DNA from: an uncultured Solobacterium sp.
GTDB taxonomy: Bacteria > Bacillota_I > Bacilli_A > Erysipelotrichales > Erysipelotrichaceae
NCBI GenBank assembly: GCA_900543035.1
Contig: UQPV01000011.1
Location: 1 to 50,933 of the forward strand
Length of the DNA stretch: 50,933 nt
Reading direction: 5' to 3'
In this document: positions 40,059-48,786 of the stretch, piece by piece
How the letters are laid out: the number at the start of each line of letters is the position of its first letter
Numbering within the stretch: position 1 is the stretch's first letter
Translations under genes and position numbers: made by a program
Notes under the pieces: model-generated
Told to the model about the DNA's origin: nothing
Database searches by the model: none
The model's input: the letters and a program-made list of their open reading frames with translations, nothing else

Positions 40059-40667
40059 ATGAGCAGAAAAGAAAAAAAGGTCAAGAAAACAAAAGACGGC
40101 AAACCAAAGCAGAATCACATCCTCGTGTGGATCGCGGCCGCAGTTGTGCTGATTCCGACCATCTTTGTCGGTGTCGTCGTTATGACTTCCACGGAGAATC
40201 AAGGCGAGCCGGTGACCGGAGTGCGCTTCTCAGAAGAAGATCTCAATCCGGCCATCACCGAAGAGCAGATCACCCAGGTCCAGGAAGCGATGACCTTCGA
40301 TTATGTGGAAAGCGTAGAGGTCAACCTGAAGAGCGCGACGCTGCGTGTGAACATCAATATGGAGGACATCGTGGATGAGGTGGATCTGGAGCTCGTGCAG
40401 AACACGGCGCAGAGCGCATATGATGCGATCGCCGAGATCCTGCCGATCGACACTTATTTTACCCAGAAGGATGACGGCGGAAAGATGTACGACCTGTCCA
40501 TCAATGTCTATAATTACGCGCAGATCGATGATGAGCACACCGCTGATCATCAGGTCTATGTCTGTCTGACCAAGACGAGCGCGTCCGACGAAAGCGTCAT
40601 GGATGTGCTGACGCAGGCCAGAGATGAAGAACTGGCTGATTCCGTGATGAACGGATCCGCACAGTAA
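40059..40667 (+). CDS. Membrane-anchored protein of unknown function
   Basis: A 202-residue protein with a lysine-rich cytoplasmic start (MSRKEKKVKKTKDGKPKQNH), one membrane helix at about residues 22-45 (ILVWIAAAVVLIPTIFVGVV) and an acidic extracytoplasmic domain of about 150 residues. I recognise no motif. The ATG at 40059 has CAGGAG upstream; the 40041 ATG is less well placed. It lies 50 bases after gatB and ends at a strong terminator, so it may be the last gene of the gatCAB transcript. Confidence 0.75.
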   Translation: MSRKEKKVKKTKDGKPKQNHILVWIAAAVVLIPTIFVGVVVMTSTENQGEPVTGVRFSEEDLNPAITEEQITQVQEAMTFDYVESVEVNLKSATLRVNINMEDIVDEVDLELVQNTAQSAYDAIAEILPIDTYFTQKDDGGKMYDLSINVYNYAQIDDEHTADHQVYVCLTKTSASDESVMDVLTQARDEELADSVMNGSAQ

Positions 40668-40675
40668 AGACGATT

Positions 40676-40718
40676 CCCCCCTTCGCGCATGCGTGAAGGG
40701 GCGTTTTTTTTGTGTGGC
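40676..40718 (+). terminator. Terminator between the gatCAB unit and rlmD
   Basis: A CCCCTTCGCG...CGTGAAGGGG stem with a T-run of eight lies after the membrane-anchored protein gene. Confidence 0.88.
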
Positions 40719-40768
40719 CAGCCGCGTTTTCGTGTATAATAGGACAAGTGAACGGGGTGAATGCAGGG

Positions 40769-42118
40769 ATGAAGAAAAACGAGTTGTGGAGCGGTGTCTG
40801 TGAAAGCTATACCCATGACGGCATGGGCGTGGTCAAGAAGGATGGATTTCCCTTTTTCGTGAAGGGACTGCTCAGGGGAGAAAAGGCGATAATCCGTACA
40901 GTCAAGCTGAAGAAGACCTATGGATTTGGCAAGGTGGAGGAGCTGCTGGATGAATCGGCAGCGCGCGCCATCCCGCCCTGTCCGTTAGCCGGGCGCTGCG
41001 GCGGCTGTCAGCTGCAGCATATGTCTTATCCGGAACAGCTGGCGTTCAAGCGGCAGAAGGTGCAGGATGTCATCACCAGGATCGCCGGGCTCGATCTGGA
41101 AGTGTTGCCGGTGATCGGCATGGACACGCCGTATTTTTACCGCAATAAGGCACAGATCCCTGTCGGCATCGTCAAGGGAGAAACCGTGAGCGGCTTTTAC
41201 CGCATCAACAGCAACGATATCGTCGATATGGAAGAGTGCTGCATCCAGAGCTATCTGATCAACAAGGTGTATGGGACCGTCCGCGCGCATCTGCAGGAGG
41301 ATCAGGAAATGGCGGCACAGCTGCGTCATGTATTGATCAAGCACGCTTTTGCGCGCGATGAGATCATGGTCGTATTGATTACCCGGGAAATGAAAAGCGA
41401 CAGATGGAAGCAGCTGGCGGAAACCTTGATGGAGGTGCATCCGCAGATCAAAGGCGTCGTACAGAACATCAACCAGCGCAAGGATAATGTCATCCTGGGC
41501 GAAAAAGAGATCCTGCTGGCGGGGCGTCCTTATATCGAAGATGAGATCGACGGCTTCACCTTCCGCATTTCCTCGAAGTCATTTTACCAGGTCAACCCGA
41601 TCCAGACGCGCGTCCTGTATGAGCAGGCGCTGGCATGCTGCGGTCTCAGCGGTGATGAGCAAGTGCTGGACCTGTATTGCGGCGTAGGCACGATCTCCAT
41701 GTTCCTGGCCCGCCATGCGGCAAAGGTGACCGGAATCGAGATCGTACCGGACGCCATCCGCAACGCGAAAGAAAACGCAGCGCGCAACGCGTTTGATAAT
41801 CTGGAATTCATCTGCAGCGACGCGGCTGCTTATGCGGACCGCTTAGCGGCCGAAGGCAGCAAGCCGGATGTCATCTGCGTCGATCCGCCCCGCAAAGGCT
41901 GCGCCAAAAGCGTGCTGGAAGACATTGCCCGCATGGCGCCGCAGCGCATCGTGTATGTTTCCTGTGATCCAGGCACACTGGCCCGCGACCTGCGCATCCT
42001 TGATGAGCTGGGCTATGAGACCGTATCGGTACAGCCAGTAGACATGTTCCCGCAGACAAGCGGCGTAGAGACAGTAGTACTGCTTTCCCACAAAAACCTG
42101 ACAGCACAATCAGCGTAA
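40769..42118 (+). CDS. rlmD: 23S rRNA (uracil-1939-C5)-methyltransferase, RumA/RlmD type
   Basis: A 449-residue Fe-S rRNA methylase. An N-terminal TRAM domain (about 5-60) is followed by the cluster-binding CPLAGRCGGCQLQHM, with a fourth Cys in EECCIQ. The SAM Rossmann domain contains VLDLYCGVGTISMFLA, DPPRKGCAKSVL and SCDPGTLARDL (catalytic nucleophile Cys399). It methylates a uracil in 23S rRNA; related enzymes in Bacillota include RlmCD. A TATAAT box lies at 40735-40740. The ORF ends LLSHKNLTAQSA, about 17 residues past the core; a frame one base back carries a conserved C-terminal extension (next entry). Confidence 0.93.
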   Translation: MKKNELWSGVCESYTHDGMGVVKKDGFPFFVKGLLRGEKAIIRTVKLKKTYGFGKVEELLDESAARAIPPCPLAGRCGGCQLQHMSYPEQLAFKRQKVQDVITRIAGLDLEVLPVIGMDTPYFYRNKAQIPVGIVKGETVSGFYRINSNDIVDMEECCIQSYLINKVYGTVRAHLQEDQEMAAQLRHVLIKHAFARDEIMVVLITREMKSDRWKQLAETLMEVHPQIKGVVQNINQRKDNVILGEKEILLAGRPYIEDEIDGFTFRISSKSFYQVNPIQTRVLYEQALACCGLSGDEQVLDLYCGVGTISMFLARHAAKVTGIEIVPDAIRNAKENAARNAFDNLEFICSDAAAYADRLAAEGSKPDVICVDPPRKGCAKSVLEDIARMAPQRIVYVSCDPGTLARDLRILDELGYETVSVQPVDMFPQTSGVETVVLLSHKNLTAQSA

Positions 42119-42408
42119 AAGTGGAGTTTGGCGAGGGAGAGGGCAAAGTGCCGCTTGATGATATCGCTAAAAGAGCTGAGGCGTACAAGCCGAAAGAGCG
42201 AGTTACCTACAAAATGATAAAGGAGTACATAGAAGCTAAATATGGCTTCAAGGTACATACTGCTTATATAGCGGAGGTAAAGAGAAGTTTGGGCTTGCCA
42301 ATGTATGATGCTCCTAATGCGGTAGAAGAATTGAAACATCCAACAGCGGAGAAAGTGGAAGCTATAAAAGATGCGTTGAGGAGTTTTGGAGTAATATGCG
42401 AAGAGTAA
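42091..42408 (+). pseudogene. Out-of-frame C-terminal extension of RlmD
   Basis: The frame one base back from rlmD, open from at least 42061, reads KPDSTISVKVEFGEGEGKV and then 85 further residues including VTYKMIKEYIEAKYGFKVHT and GLPMYDAPNAVEELKHPTAE. I recall this as a C-terminal extension of RumA/RlmD-type proteins in other gut Bacillota. In rlmD the run CACAAAAACC has five A; six would give HKKPDSTISVKVEF and join the two frames. A separate product could start at GTG 42121 but has no ribosome site. Likely a frameshifted tail, a sequencing error, or weak -1 slippage. Base composition turns AT-rich within it. Confidence 0.7.
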
Positions 42409-42487
42409 ATAAAATTCCACACTTTCATATAAATTATATCAAACTGACTATAAATCAGAATTAAATGTCATTAAAGAAAAGCCGGAA

Positions 42488-43099
42488 GTGGCTATGATGG
42501 AAGATATAGAAAAAGATCCTCTGTTTGATTTTAAGGCTATGTATGAAGAAGATTTGAAATCATTGAAAGAGGCTATTTCTGATTCGTCAAATCGAGAAAC
42601 ATTTGAAATAGCAAAACAGCAGTTATATAAAGAGGTAACTGCAAAATATGATGCATATGTTCCTAAATTCAGTGATGGTTTGTATGGATATGAAGAAAAT
42701 TGTAAATTCTACGATGAATTATCGGGAACGGAATTATTTCATGATTTAAATCAAATATATAATAAAATGTTATCATTTAAAGCTTTAGGGTATCCTTCAT
42801 TAAAAGGATGTATTTCTCAAAATGTACCGATGGTACAGATAACAAATACAAATGAGAACAAAGTTGATATTAATGTTTCTTTTGGCACTGTCAGAAGGGA
42901 AATTGAAAATATGTCAGCACTACCTGATGCTGAAATAAGGGAAATTTTAAGTAGAATAGATGAATTGGAAGAAATTGTTAAATCTTCAGAGAGAAGGTCA
43001 AAAAAGTGGGAAAATGCAAAAGAGATAATTAAGTGGATTGCAGATAAAGGTGTTGATGTGGGAATTGCACTGTTGCCATTATTGTTACAAATTAAATAA
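42488..43099 (+). CDS. Hypothetical protein, possibly 5'-truncated
   Basis: An acidic AT-rich gene product of 201-203 residues. The frame stays open without a start codon back to 42413 and reads SYKLYQTDYKSELNVIKEKP, so the gene may have lost its 5' end at the junction with the rlmD tail. Residues about 115-160 (NTNENKVDINVSFGTVRREI, then SRIDELEEIVKSSER) and the C-terminal KGVDVGIALLPLLLQIK resemble helical tails of uncharacterised defence-associated proteins (AbiTii-like), but I cannot name a family. If translated here, ATG 42494 after GGAAG is the likely start. Confidence 0.55.
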   Translation: MAMMEDIEKDPLFDFKAMYEEDLKSLKEAISDSSNRETFEIAKQQLYKEVTAKYDAYVPKFSDGLYGYEENCKFYDELSGTELFHDLNQIYNKMLSFKALGYPSLKGCISQNVPMVQITNTNENKVDINVSFGTVRREIENMSALPDAEIREILSRIDELEEIVKSSERRSKKWENAKEIIKWIADKGVDVGIALLPLLLQIK

Positions 43100-43152
43100 A
43101 AAAGATCAATTTATGTCTTACATATAACAGTTTTGGATGGAGGATATTGTGT

Positions 43153-43809
43153 ATGAATCAAAAATTTTATGAAGAAATAAAGAATATATTGGTAACAGCA
43201 AGAAATAAAGTCTATCAAATAGCTAATTTTACAATGGTTGAAGCCTATTGGAATATAGGAAAATCAATCATTGAAGAACAAGGCGGAAATGAAAAAGCGG
43301 AGTATGGTACAGGCTTGTTAAAAGAGTTGTCAAAGCAAATGACACAAGATTTTGGGAAAGGATTTACTGTTTCCAATTTGAAAAATATGCGGCAGTTTTA
43401 TTTGACGTTTCCAAATGGCTACGCACTGCGTAGCGAATTGAGTTGGACGCATTATCGGCTTCTAATGCGAGTGGAGAATGAAAACGCACGAGAATTTTAT
43501 ATGCAGGAAGCTGTAAAATCTCAATGGAGTACAAGGCAACTTGAGCGTCAGATAAATTCCTTCTTTTATGAAAGGTTATTATCTAGTAAAAATAAAGAGC
43601 AAGTTGCGGAGGAAATACAGTCATTAGAGCCAGCGAAGAAACCAGAAGATGTTATCCGTGACCCGTATGTATTGGAATTTCTTGGATTGACACCTAATGA
43701 TGATTTTTATGAAAGCGATTTAGAGCAAGCGCTTATTACACATTTGCAAAAATTCCTTTTGGAAAGCGGGATGTCCTTAACGGAGAAAACCAAAAACCGA
43801 ATAGGATAA
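43153..43809 (+). pseudogene. DUF1016 (YhcG-type) protein lacking its nuclease half
   Basis: 218 residues match the N-terminal DUF1016 region: EEIKNILVTARNKVYQIANF, MVEAYWNIGKSIIEEQGGNE, YGTGLLKELSKQMTQDFGKG and the ELSWTHYRLLMRVENENARE segment. They end just after the linker DPYVLEFLGLTPNDDFYESD, at LQKFLLESG. Full-length family members (about 340-370 residues) continue into a PDDEXK nuclease; here MSLTEKTKNRIG and a stop replace it. The nuclease half is absent from the window. Intact relatives are found in defence islands and near type I restriction systems. ATG 43153 follows GGAGG. A terminator and a group IIC intron come directly after. Confidence 0.85.
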
Positions 43810-43810
43810 T

Positions 43811-43850
43811 AAAGATCCATCACGGATAGAATCTGTGATGGATCTTTTCT
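43811..43850 (+). terminator. Terminator hairpin used as intron target
   Basis: A 17-pair stem (43811-43827 with 43831-43847, one G-T pair, AGA loop) is followed by TTTCT. The group IIC intron begins at the next base, matching the known preference of class C introns for terminator hairpins. Confidence 0.9.
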
Positions 43851-45712
43851 GTATGACGGGCATGCCGTCAGTCTGTGGTGAAAGTCCACCGGGGCGTAGT
43901 TGCCGACGAACCTTAAAGCGATTCCCAAGGTTTATATCGTGAGGTGTAGGCGAGAAGAAGGGATAGCGAAATCGTAGCCTAACGAACAGGAACTTGATAC
44001 CAAGGCGCATGCGGAGGATGAGTGGGCCGAAAGTCACAAAGTCCAAAAAGGCAACCGTAATCCGCATGTGTAAATCAAGTGGGTAGACGAGGAAAGACTG
44101 ACGACTTATCCCGTGAGGTCTTGTGGACGGTGGAATCCCGATATCTTTAAAAGCAGTGACGGTACCCACCGGTCGAAAAAGGTCTGCCACAAGAAGTCAG
44201 CTCTGGTCGTAGTAGTGAGGAAGTCCCTGTAATGGGGATGGAGCGAAGGACCGGACAATTCAAAGTGTTGAATCACTTGTAAATGTCAATGTCCATATCC
44301 GACGAGGAAGAAGTAGTGAAGACGTAACGGAATGAAACTTCCACAGAAGGTAGGAAAAGAGGACATGAAGCAAAGCGAGAGGAGGAGACGATGATGTCAC
44401 AACTGTTAGAGGAAATTCTGAGCCAAGACAATATGATACTTGCCTACAAGAAGGTGAAAGCCAATAGAGGGACAAGTGGAATCGACGGCATCGGCGTGGA
44501 CGAAATCGACGAATATCTCAGAGAAAACTGGGAGACCATCAGGGATAAAATTCACAGAAGGAAGTACAAACCACAACCAGTGCGAAGAGTAGAAATACCC
44601 AAGCCAAATGGAGGGGTACGAAATCTAGGGATCCCGACAGTGGTCGACCGAATCATTGAACAGGCCATCGTACAGAAGCTGACGCCTATAGTAGAACCAT
44701 ATTTTAGTGAGCACAGCTACGGCTTCAGACCTGGACGAAGGGCCCAGCAGGCAGTTATAGAACTGCTTGAATATTTCAATGATGGATATACATATATCGT
44801 AGATATCGATCTGGAGAAATTCTTCGATAATGTACCGCAGGATAAACTCATGACCCTGGTGGGCAGACTGATACAGGACCCGGATACGGAATCACTGATT
44901 CGCAAATACCTAAATGCGGGAGTGATGGTAAAAGGGAAGTATGAGGAGACGACCAAGGGAACCCCGCAAGGTGGAAATCTATCTCCAATACTGAGTAATA
45001 TCATGCTTAATGAGCTCGATAAAGAATTGGAAACTAGAGGGTTGAACTTCGTAAGATATGCGGATGACTGTGTCATTACAGTAAGAAGCAGTGCAGCTGC
45101 GAATCGAGTGATGCATACGATTACCCGCTGGATCGAAAAGAAGTTAGGACTGAAGGTAAATATGACCAAGACAAAGGTGACGAAACCAGGCAAGTTGAAA
45201 TACCTCGGTTTTGGATTCTGGAAAGATAAAGAGGGATGGAAAGCCAGACCTCACCAGGAATCAGTGAAGAAGTTTCAAAGAGAAATCAAGAGATGGACGA
45301 AAAGAAAATGGTCAGTAGATATGACCTATCGCATCCAAAGACTGAACTGGGTGATACGAGGATGGATAAACTATTTTCGAATCGGGAGCATGAAGAACAC
45401 ATTGGTCAAAATCGATGGATGGATACGAACCCGCATGCGAATCATCATCTGGAAGCAATGGAAGGTGCGAACAAAGCGAATGTGGGGATTACGGAAACTG
45501 GGAGTACCGGAATGGATGGCAAGACAAAGTGTCGCATTCGGAGACCATTATCAGGCTGTAGCAAAGACAGCAGGATTACGTCGAATAACAAAAGAAATCC
45601 TCGCAAAGCGAGGACTCATCAGTTGTGTAGATTATTATTTGAATTGAACCGCCGTATGCCGAACGGCACGTACGGTGGTGTGAGAGGGACTAGTGATTAG
45701 TCTCTACTCGAT
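43851..45712 (+). mobile_element. Group IIC intron
   Basis: A complete bacterial class C group II intron of about 1.86 kb. The 5' end GTATGACGGGC (43851) stands in for the GTGYG consensus, followed by a structured 540-base domain I-III region that holds no other gene. The maturase ORF fills domain IV. Domain V is GAACCGCCGTATGCCGAACG followed by its complement, closely like the Oceanobacillus iheyensis IIC intron. Domain VI ends CTACTCGAT at 45712. Insertion right behind a terminator is diagnostic of the class. Boundaries are my reading and could shift by a few bases. Confidence 0.9.
44391..45647 (+). CDS. ltrA: Group II intron reverse transcriptase/maturase
   Basis: A 418-residue multifunctional intron protein. 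Reverse transcriptase blocks: LAYKKVKANRGTSGIDGIGV (RT0-1), VEIPKPNGGVRNLGIPTVVD (RT2), PYFSEHSYGFRPGRRAQQAV (RT3), IVDIDLEKFFDNVPQDKLM (RT4), TPQGGNLSPILSNIMLNELD and FVRYADDCVITV, with the YADD catalytic pair near residue 222. The X/maturase domain follows (WTKRKWSVDMTYRIQRLNWV). There is no C-terminal HNH endonuclease domain, as expected for class C. It splices and mobilises its own intron. GGAGGAGACG precedes the start. Confidence 0.95.
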   Translation: MMSQLLEEILSQDNMILAYKKVKANRGTSGIDGIGVDEIDEYLRENWETIRDKIHRRKYKPQPVRRVEIPKPNGGVRNLGIPTVVDRIIEQAIVQKLTPIVEPYFSEHSYGFRPGRRAQQAVIELLEYFNDGYTYIVDIDLEKFFDNVPQDKLMTLVGRLIQDPDTESLIRKYLNAGVMVKGKYEETTKGTPQGGNLSPILSNIMLNELDKELETRGLNFVRYADDCVITVRSSAAANRVMHTITRWIEKKLGLKVNMTKTKVTKPGKLKYLGFGFWKDKEGWKARPHQESVKKFQREIKRWTKRKWSVDMTYRIQRLNWVIRGWINYFRIGSMKNTLVKIDGWIRTRMRIIIWKQWKVRTKRMWGLRKLGVPEWMARQSVAFGDHYQAVAKTAGLRRITKEILAKRGLISCVDYYLN

Positions 45713-45752
45713 TGTTAACCATTATAAAACCACAATAAACAACTGTAATAGA

Positions 45753-45781
45753 TTGACAGAACGCCAAAAATATTGTATAAT
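45753..45781 (+). promoter_or_regulatory. Perfect consensus sigma-A promoter of the HTH/918/helicase operon
   Basis: TTGACA (45753-45758), exactly 17 bases, TATAAT (45776-45781). It is the only promoter in the window with both boxes perfect, and it lies 40 bases after the intron's 3' end. Confidence 0.92.
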
Positions 45782-45820
45782 AAAGTAGATTTTTATACCT
45801 TTATGTCGAAGGAGGTTCGT

Positions 45821-46006
45821 ATGAACAACGAAGCAGAAAGATGGTGTTCTCTTAAAGAAATTATGGAGCATCTTGGAGTCAGTCGTGATACCGTCCTAAC
45901 TTGGATTGCAAAGCGTGAAATGCCTGCATCAAAGGTCGGTAGACTTTGGAAGTTTAAGATATCCGAGGTCGATGCGTGGATAAAAGAAGGTAACGCAGCA
46001 GAATAA
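45821..46006 (+). CDS. Excisionase-family HTH DNA-binding protein
   Basis: A 61-residue protein of the MerR-like HTH_17/excisionase type: WCSLKEIMEHLGVSRDTVLT (helix-turn-helix), then AKREMPASKVGRLWKFKISE and VDAWIKEG. Despite the name, many such proteins are small regulators next to restriction or other defence genes. The ATG at 45821 sits five bases after AAGGAGG; the longer frame from 45773 would start inside the -10 box. First gene of the operon, 22 bases before the 918-residue gene. It may repress or autoregulate the operon; this is inferred from its position. Confidence 0.88.
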   Translation: MNNEAERWCSLKEIMEHLGVSRDTVLTWIAKREMPASKVGRLWKFKISEVDAWIKEGNAAE

Positions 46007-46028
46007 CAATCATTATTAGGAGGATCTC

Positions 46029-48785
46029 GTGAAAGAGTTGTTACCAAAGATAAGCGAAGCAATGAATGAAACTTTTGTCGGTAACTATGTGTTTTCCGAC
46101 GAGGAATTAGCGCGTGTATATGACTTTACAGGCTGCTTGCTTCGCAACTATGATGGCGGTTGGGGGAACAGCATATCGCAAGGATATGATGAACTCGTCT
46201 TTGTTGCTATGGTGAATGCCGTAAAAACTTGGAAGTCAGAAGAGGATACCTTTTGGGATTGTATCTATAAAAAGTTGATCGGCTCGTATGGCTCACAGAA
46301 AATATATACATATCTCACGAGTGTAATTGACAGGCTCGGAAAACGTGGCAAAATCATGTATTTGTCAGGTTGTACGAAACGCTATTACGCCACTATTTTA
46401 GCGCACGCATTCGCTCCGCTCAACTCTACGGAATCCTTTTTGGAATTGTGTTGGAATCTGTATTCCGAGGATATGAATTTTACATATACGAAGAACGATG
46501 ACACATTTGCTCTCGTTGCTGAGGAGCTTAAGAGAACCTTCTCTTATGAGAAATCTTTGGAGGATGACCTCAAGCTTGGTAGTGGCGTATATTCTTTGCG
46601 TGCCGGAATCAAGCGAATGGCAATCGACAGTCCGGAAGAAATGGTCAAGTATATCGAAGGCACAATCTCCTTGTTGGACAGGGTGTTTGGTGGAGAAATC
46701 CTTGATAACGACCGATATTATAATATCCTTGTTCGTGATTGGTGGACGGAAAAAGAAAAAAGCTTTGGCGTTGCCAAACCCAAGAGAAAATCATATGAAC
46801 GAGCAATAACCGATTACTCAACGATTCGGCCTAAATATAGCTATAACGGCAAACAAGCTATTTTGACAATACCAAGTATTCGTCTGAAAAACAATTTTTA
46901 CGATATGCCTCTTCTGAATATTTATCGTAACGGAGAGCTTGTTGACCAAAGAGAAATGTACACATTCGGTTCGGGTCTTACCATGGCAACAAAGGAACTG
47001 TCTTTGTTCGCAGACAATCTCGTTTTTGAGGATGGCATAATAGATTGCATCTTGGAGATCGTGCATTGCGGAGATGTCATTTACAACTCAAAGACAAGCT
47101 TGTTTCGAGAGTATGTTGTCTTTAGAGATCATAGGGAAATCCTGCAAGAGGAATGTCTTCCCGGAAACTACATATTGTTCGCGCCTAAATTAGAGGAGTT
47201 CTCGGCACATCCCGAAAGTATAAAAAAAGTTTCAGGTGAACCAAATTTGTATATTCTTCAGGCACAAGAGGGTGAACTGTTACAAAGTTCGAAGCGAACG
47301 GTTTTCTTCGTAGTTGAAAAACAGAAACGCAACATAAGAATTACCGCAGATCGAAAGAATAATACAAAGTTTATACACGACGGCGAGGAATTTATCGTCA
47401 TCGATGGTGATTTGCAAGTTGTCGTAAAGTCGGATATTGATATATCTAAATACGGCGTACATTATGAATCTACCGACTTTAAACTGAGTGCGTTCACTTG
47501 CGAAGAAAGCGAAGGATATAAAACCTTTTTCATCACGGAACTGCTCAATGTGTGCGAACCGCAGAAAATCAATATTTTCAGCTATGCGGATAACAAAATT
47601 GAAGCGTCCTACAATGTTGTAAAGTTTAACAGCATAAGCATTACCTACGATAAAAAGCTGTATTTTGATAAGGAAAACATTGGTACAGTGCGCTTCCATA
47701 CGGAAAAATACGATAAAATCATATCGTTTGATATCAACCAAGGCAATGCTGTGATTCCGTTTGATGATGGCGATATCGTTCTTTCTCCGCCCGTGTTAAG
47801 ATGGAAATTTGGCGATAGCGAATTTTCATCGCAGTACGGAGAGGATTTGTGGTATAGGAATTATTCCAATTCAGCAGAGCTTATTATTGATTTGCCTACA
47901 GAAATGGGATACCAAGTGTTCTTGGATAACAACACTGTTTTGTCCGACAGCGCAGCATTCAATTCATTTAAGCTTGGCGAAACTCTCTGGTCTATGCTGC
48001 AAGATGGTAGGAATGAAATTATCGTATTCGTAAAAGTTGAGGATATCGCTGTTATTCCTATCTTAACAGTTTGCTTGAAGGAAAAACTCAAATTCTCGCC
48101 TTTTGTAATAAGCGGAAAAGAGATGCTGTGGGATGTGGGCAAATCTTTTGTTGGCGATTCCACGCCAAAATTCAGAATCTCTTTCTGTGAGAATGATACA
48201 GTAAAGCATAGCTTCGATGTCAGCGAAACCATCGATGAAAACTATAAGAGTAGATACTTCTCATTAGCTGAGCTTGAAATAGGTATTTATGATGTTACCG
48301 TTGATTTGATGAAGCGAGTTGGATTTATCGAAAAGCCTCTCCGCTTATTCGAGCAACAAGTGGTGTTTGGCGATATCAACAAGATTCGCTTCAAGGGCAA
48401 AAGTCTGCGCTTTGAAAAGGTAATGCTAACAGGCAAGGCTTCGTATGAGGAAATCAAGCCCTTCTATGTGGATCACCTTTGGTATATAGGAGAGTTTGAC
48501 GGCTGTCATTATTATACTGGAAGTGCCTATATTATCAATCGTGATGGTTGGAAAACCTATTTGAACACCATGGCAAACAGCGAAGGAACATACGATGATA
48601 TCAATCCAATAAGACTCGAACTCAGGAGCGAAAATTCTTGTTTCATCGTTGCCGGTGTTAATTCCGACGATATGGACGACTTCTTAGGTGAATTCACTCT
48701 TGACACCAAAAACAGAATTAGCAATTTTAATAGAAATACGAGAGGAATTGATTATTTCCTCTTTAGCACCGAGGAGGTGAAATAG
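46029..48785 (+). CDS. Large protein of unknown family, helicase partner
   Basis: 918 residues with no motif I can assign. The first 250 residues look helical (YVFSDEELARVYDFTGCLLR, then SYGSQKIYTYLTSVIDRLGK). From about residue 265 the sequence reads as successive beta-strand-rich modules with many aromatic and charged residues (ILTIPSIRLKNNFYDMPLLN, KFSPFVISGKEMLWDVGKSF), suggesting several beta-sandwich domains. There is no signal peptide, membrane helix or nucleotide-binding loop. GTG start at 46029 after AGGAGG. The helicase start follows the stop by one base, so the two are translationally coupled. Position and size fit a DruH-like partner in a Druantia III-type system, unproven. Confidence 0.75.
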   Translation: MKELLPKISEAMNETFVGNYVFSDEELARVYDFTGCLLRNYDGGWGNSISQGYDELVFVAMVNAVKTWKSEEDTFWDCIYKKLIGSYGSQKIYTYLTSVIDRLGKRGKIMYLSGCTKRYYATILAHAFAPLNSTESFLELCWNLYSEDMNFTYTKNDDTFALVAEELKRTFSYEKSLEDDLKLGSGVYSLRAGIKRMAIDSPEEMVKYIEGTISLLDRVFGGEILDNDRYYNILVRDWWTEKEKSFGVAKPKRKSYERAITDYSTIRPKYSYNGKQAILTIPSIRLKNNFYDMPLLNIYRNGELVDQREMYTFGSGLTMATKELSLFADNLVFEDGIIDCILEIVHCGDVIYNSKTSLFREYVVFRDHREILQEECLPGNYILFAPKLEEFSAHPESIKKVSGEPNLYILQAQEGELLQSSKRTVFFVVEKQKRNIRITADRKNNTKFIHDGEEFIVIDGDLQVVVKSDIDISKYGVHYESTDFKLSAFTCEESEGYKTFFITELLNVCEPQKINIFSYADNKIEASYNVVKFNSISITYDKKLYFDKENIGTVRFHTEKYDKIISFDINQGNAVIPFDDGDIVLSPPVLRWKFGDSEFSSQYGEDLWYRNYSNSAELIIDLPTEMGYQVFLDNNTVLSDSAAFNSFKLGETLWSMLQDGRNEIIVFVKVEDIAVIPILTVCLKEKLKFSPFVISGKEMLWDVGKSFVGDSTPKFRISFCENDTVKHSFDVSETIDENYKSRYFSLAELEIGIYDVTVDLMKRVGFIEKPLRLFEQQVVFGDINKIRFKGKSLRFEKVMLTGKASYEEIKPFYVDHLWYIGEFDGCHYYTGSAYIINRDGWKTYLNTMANSEGTYDDINPIRLELRSENSCFIVAGVNSDDMDDFLGEFTLDTKNRISNFNRNTRGIDYFLFSTEEVK

Positions 48786-48786
48786 A

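Noticed and set aside
42089..42097. Programmed -1 frameshift producing long RlmD
   Set aside because: The site C AAA AAC is not a full slippery heptamer and I see no clear downstream pseudoknot. I keep it only as an alternative in the finding.
42121..42408. Independent 95-residue gene after rlmD
   Set aside because: There is no ribosome binding site, and the protein-like reading continues upstream into the rlmD end, so it is better treated as a detached C-terminal extension.
45236..45700. 154-residue ORF in another frame of the intron maturase gene
   Set aside because: It overlaps the conserved X/maturase domain and domain V of the intron and reads as a low-information frame shadow.
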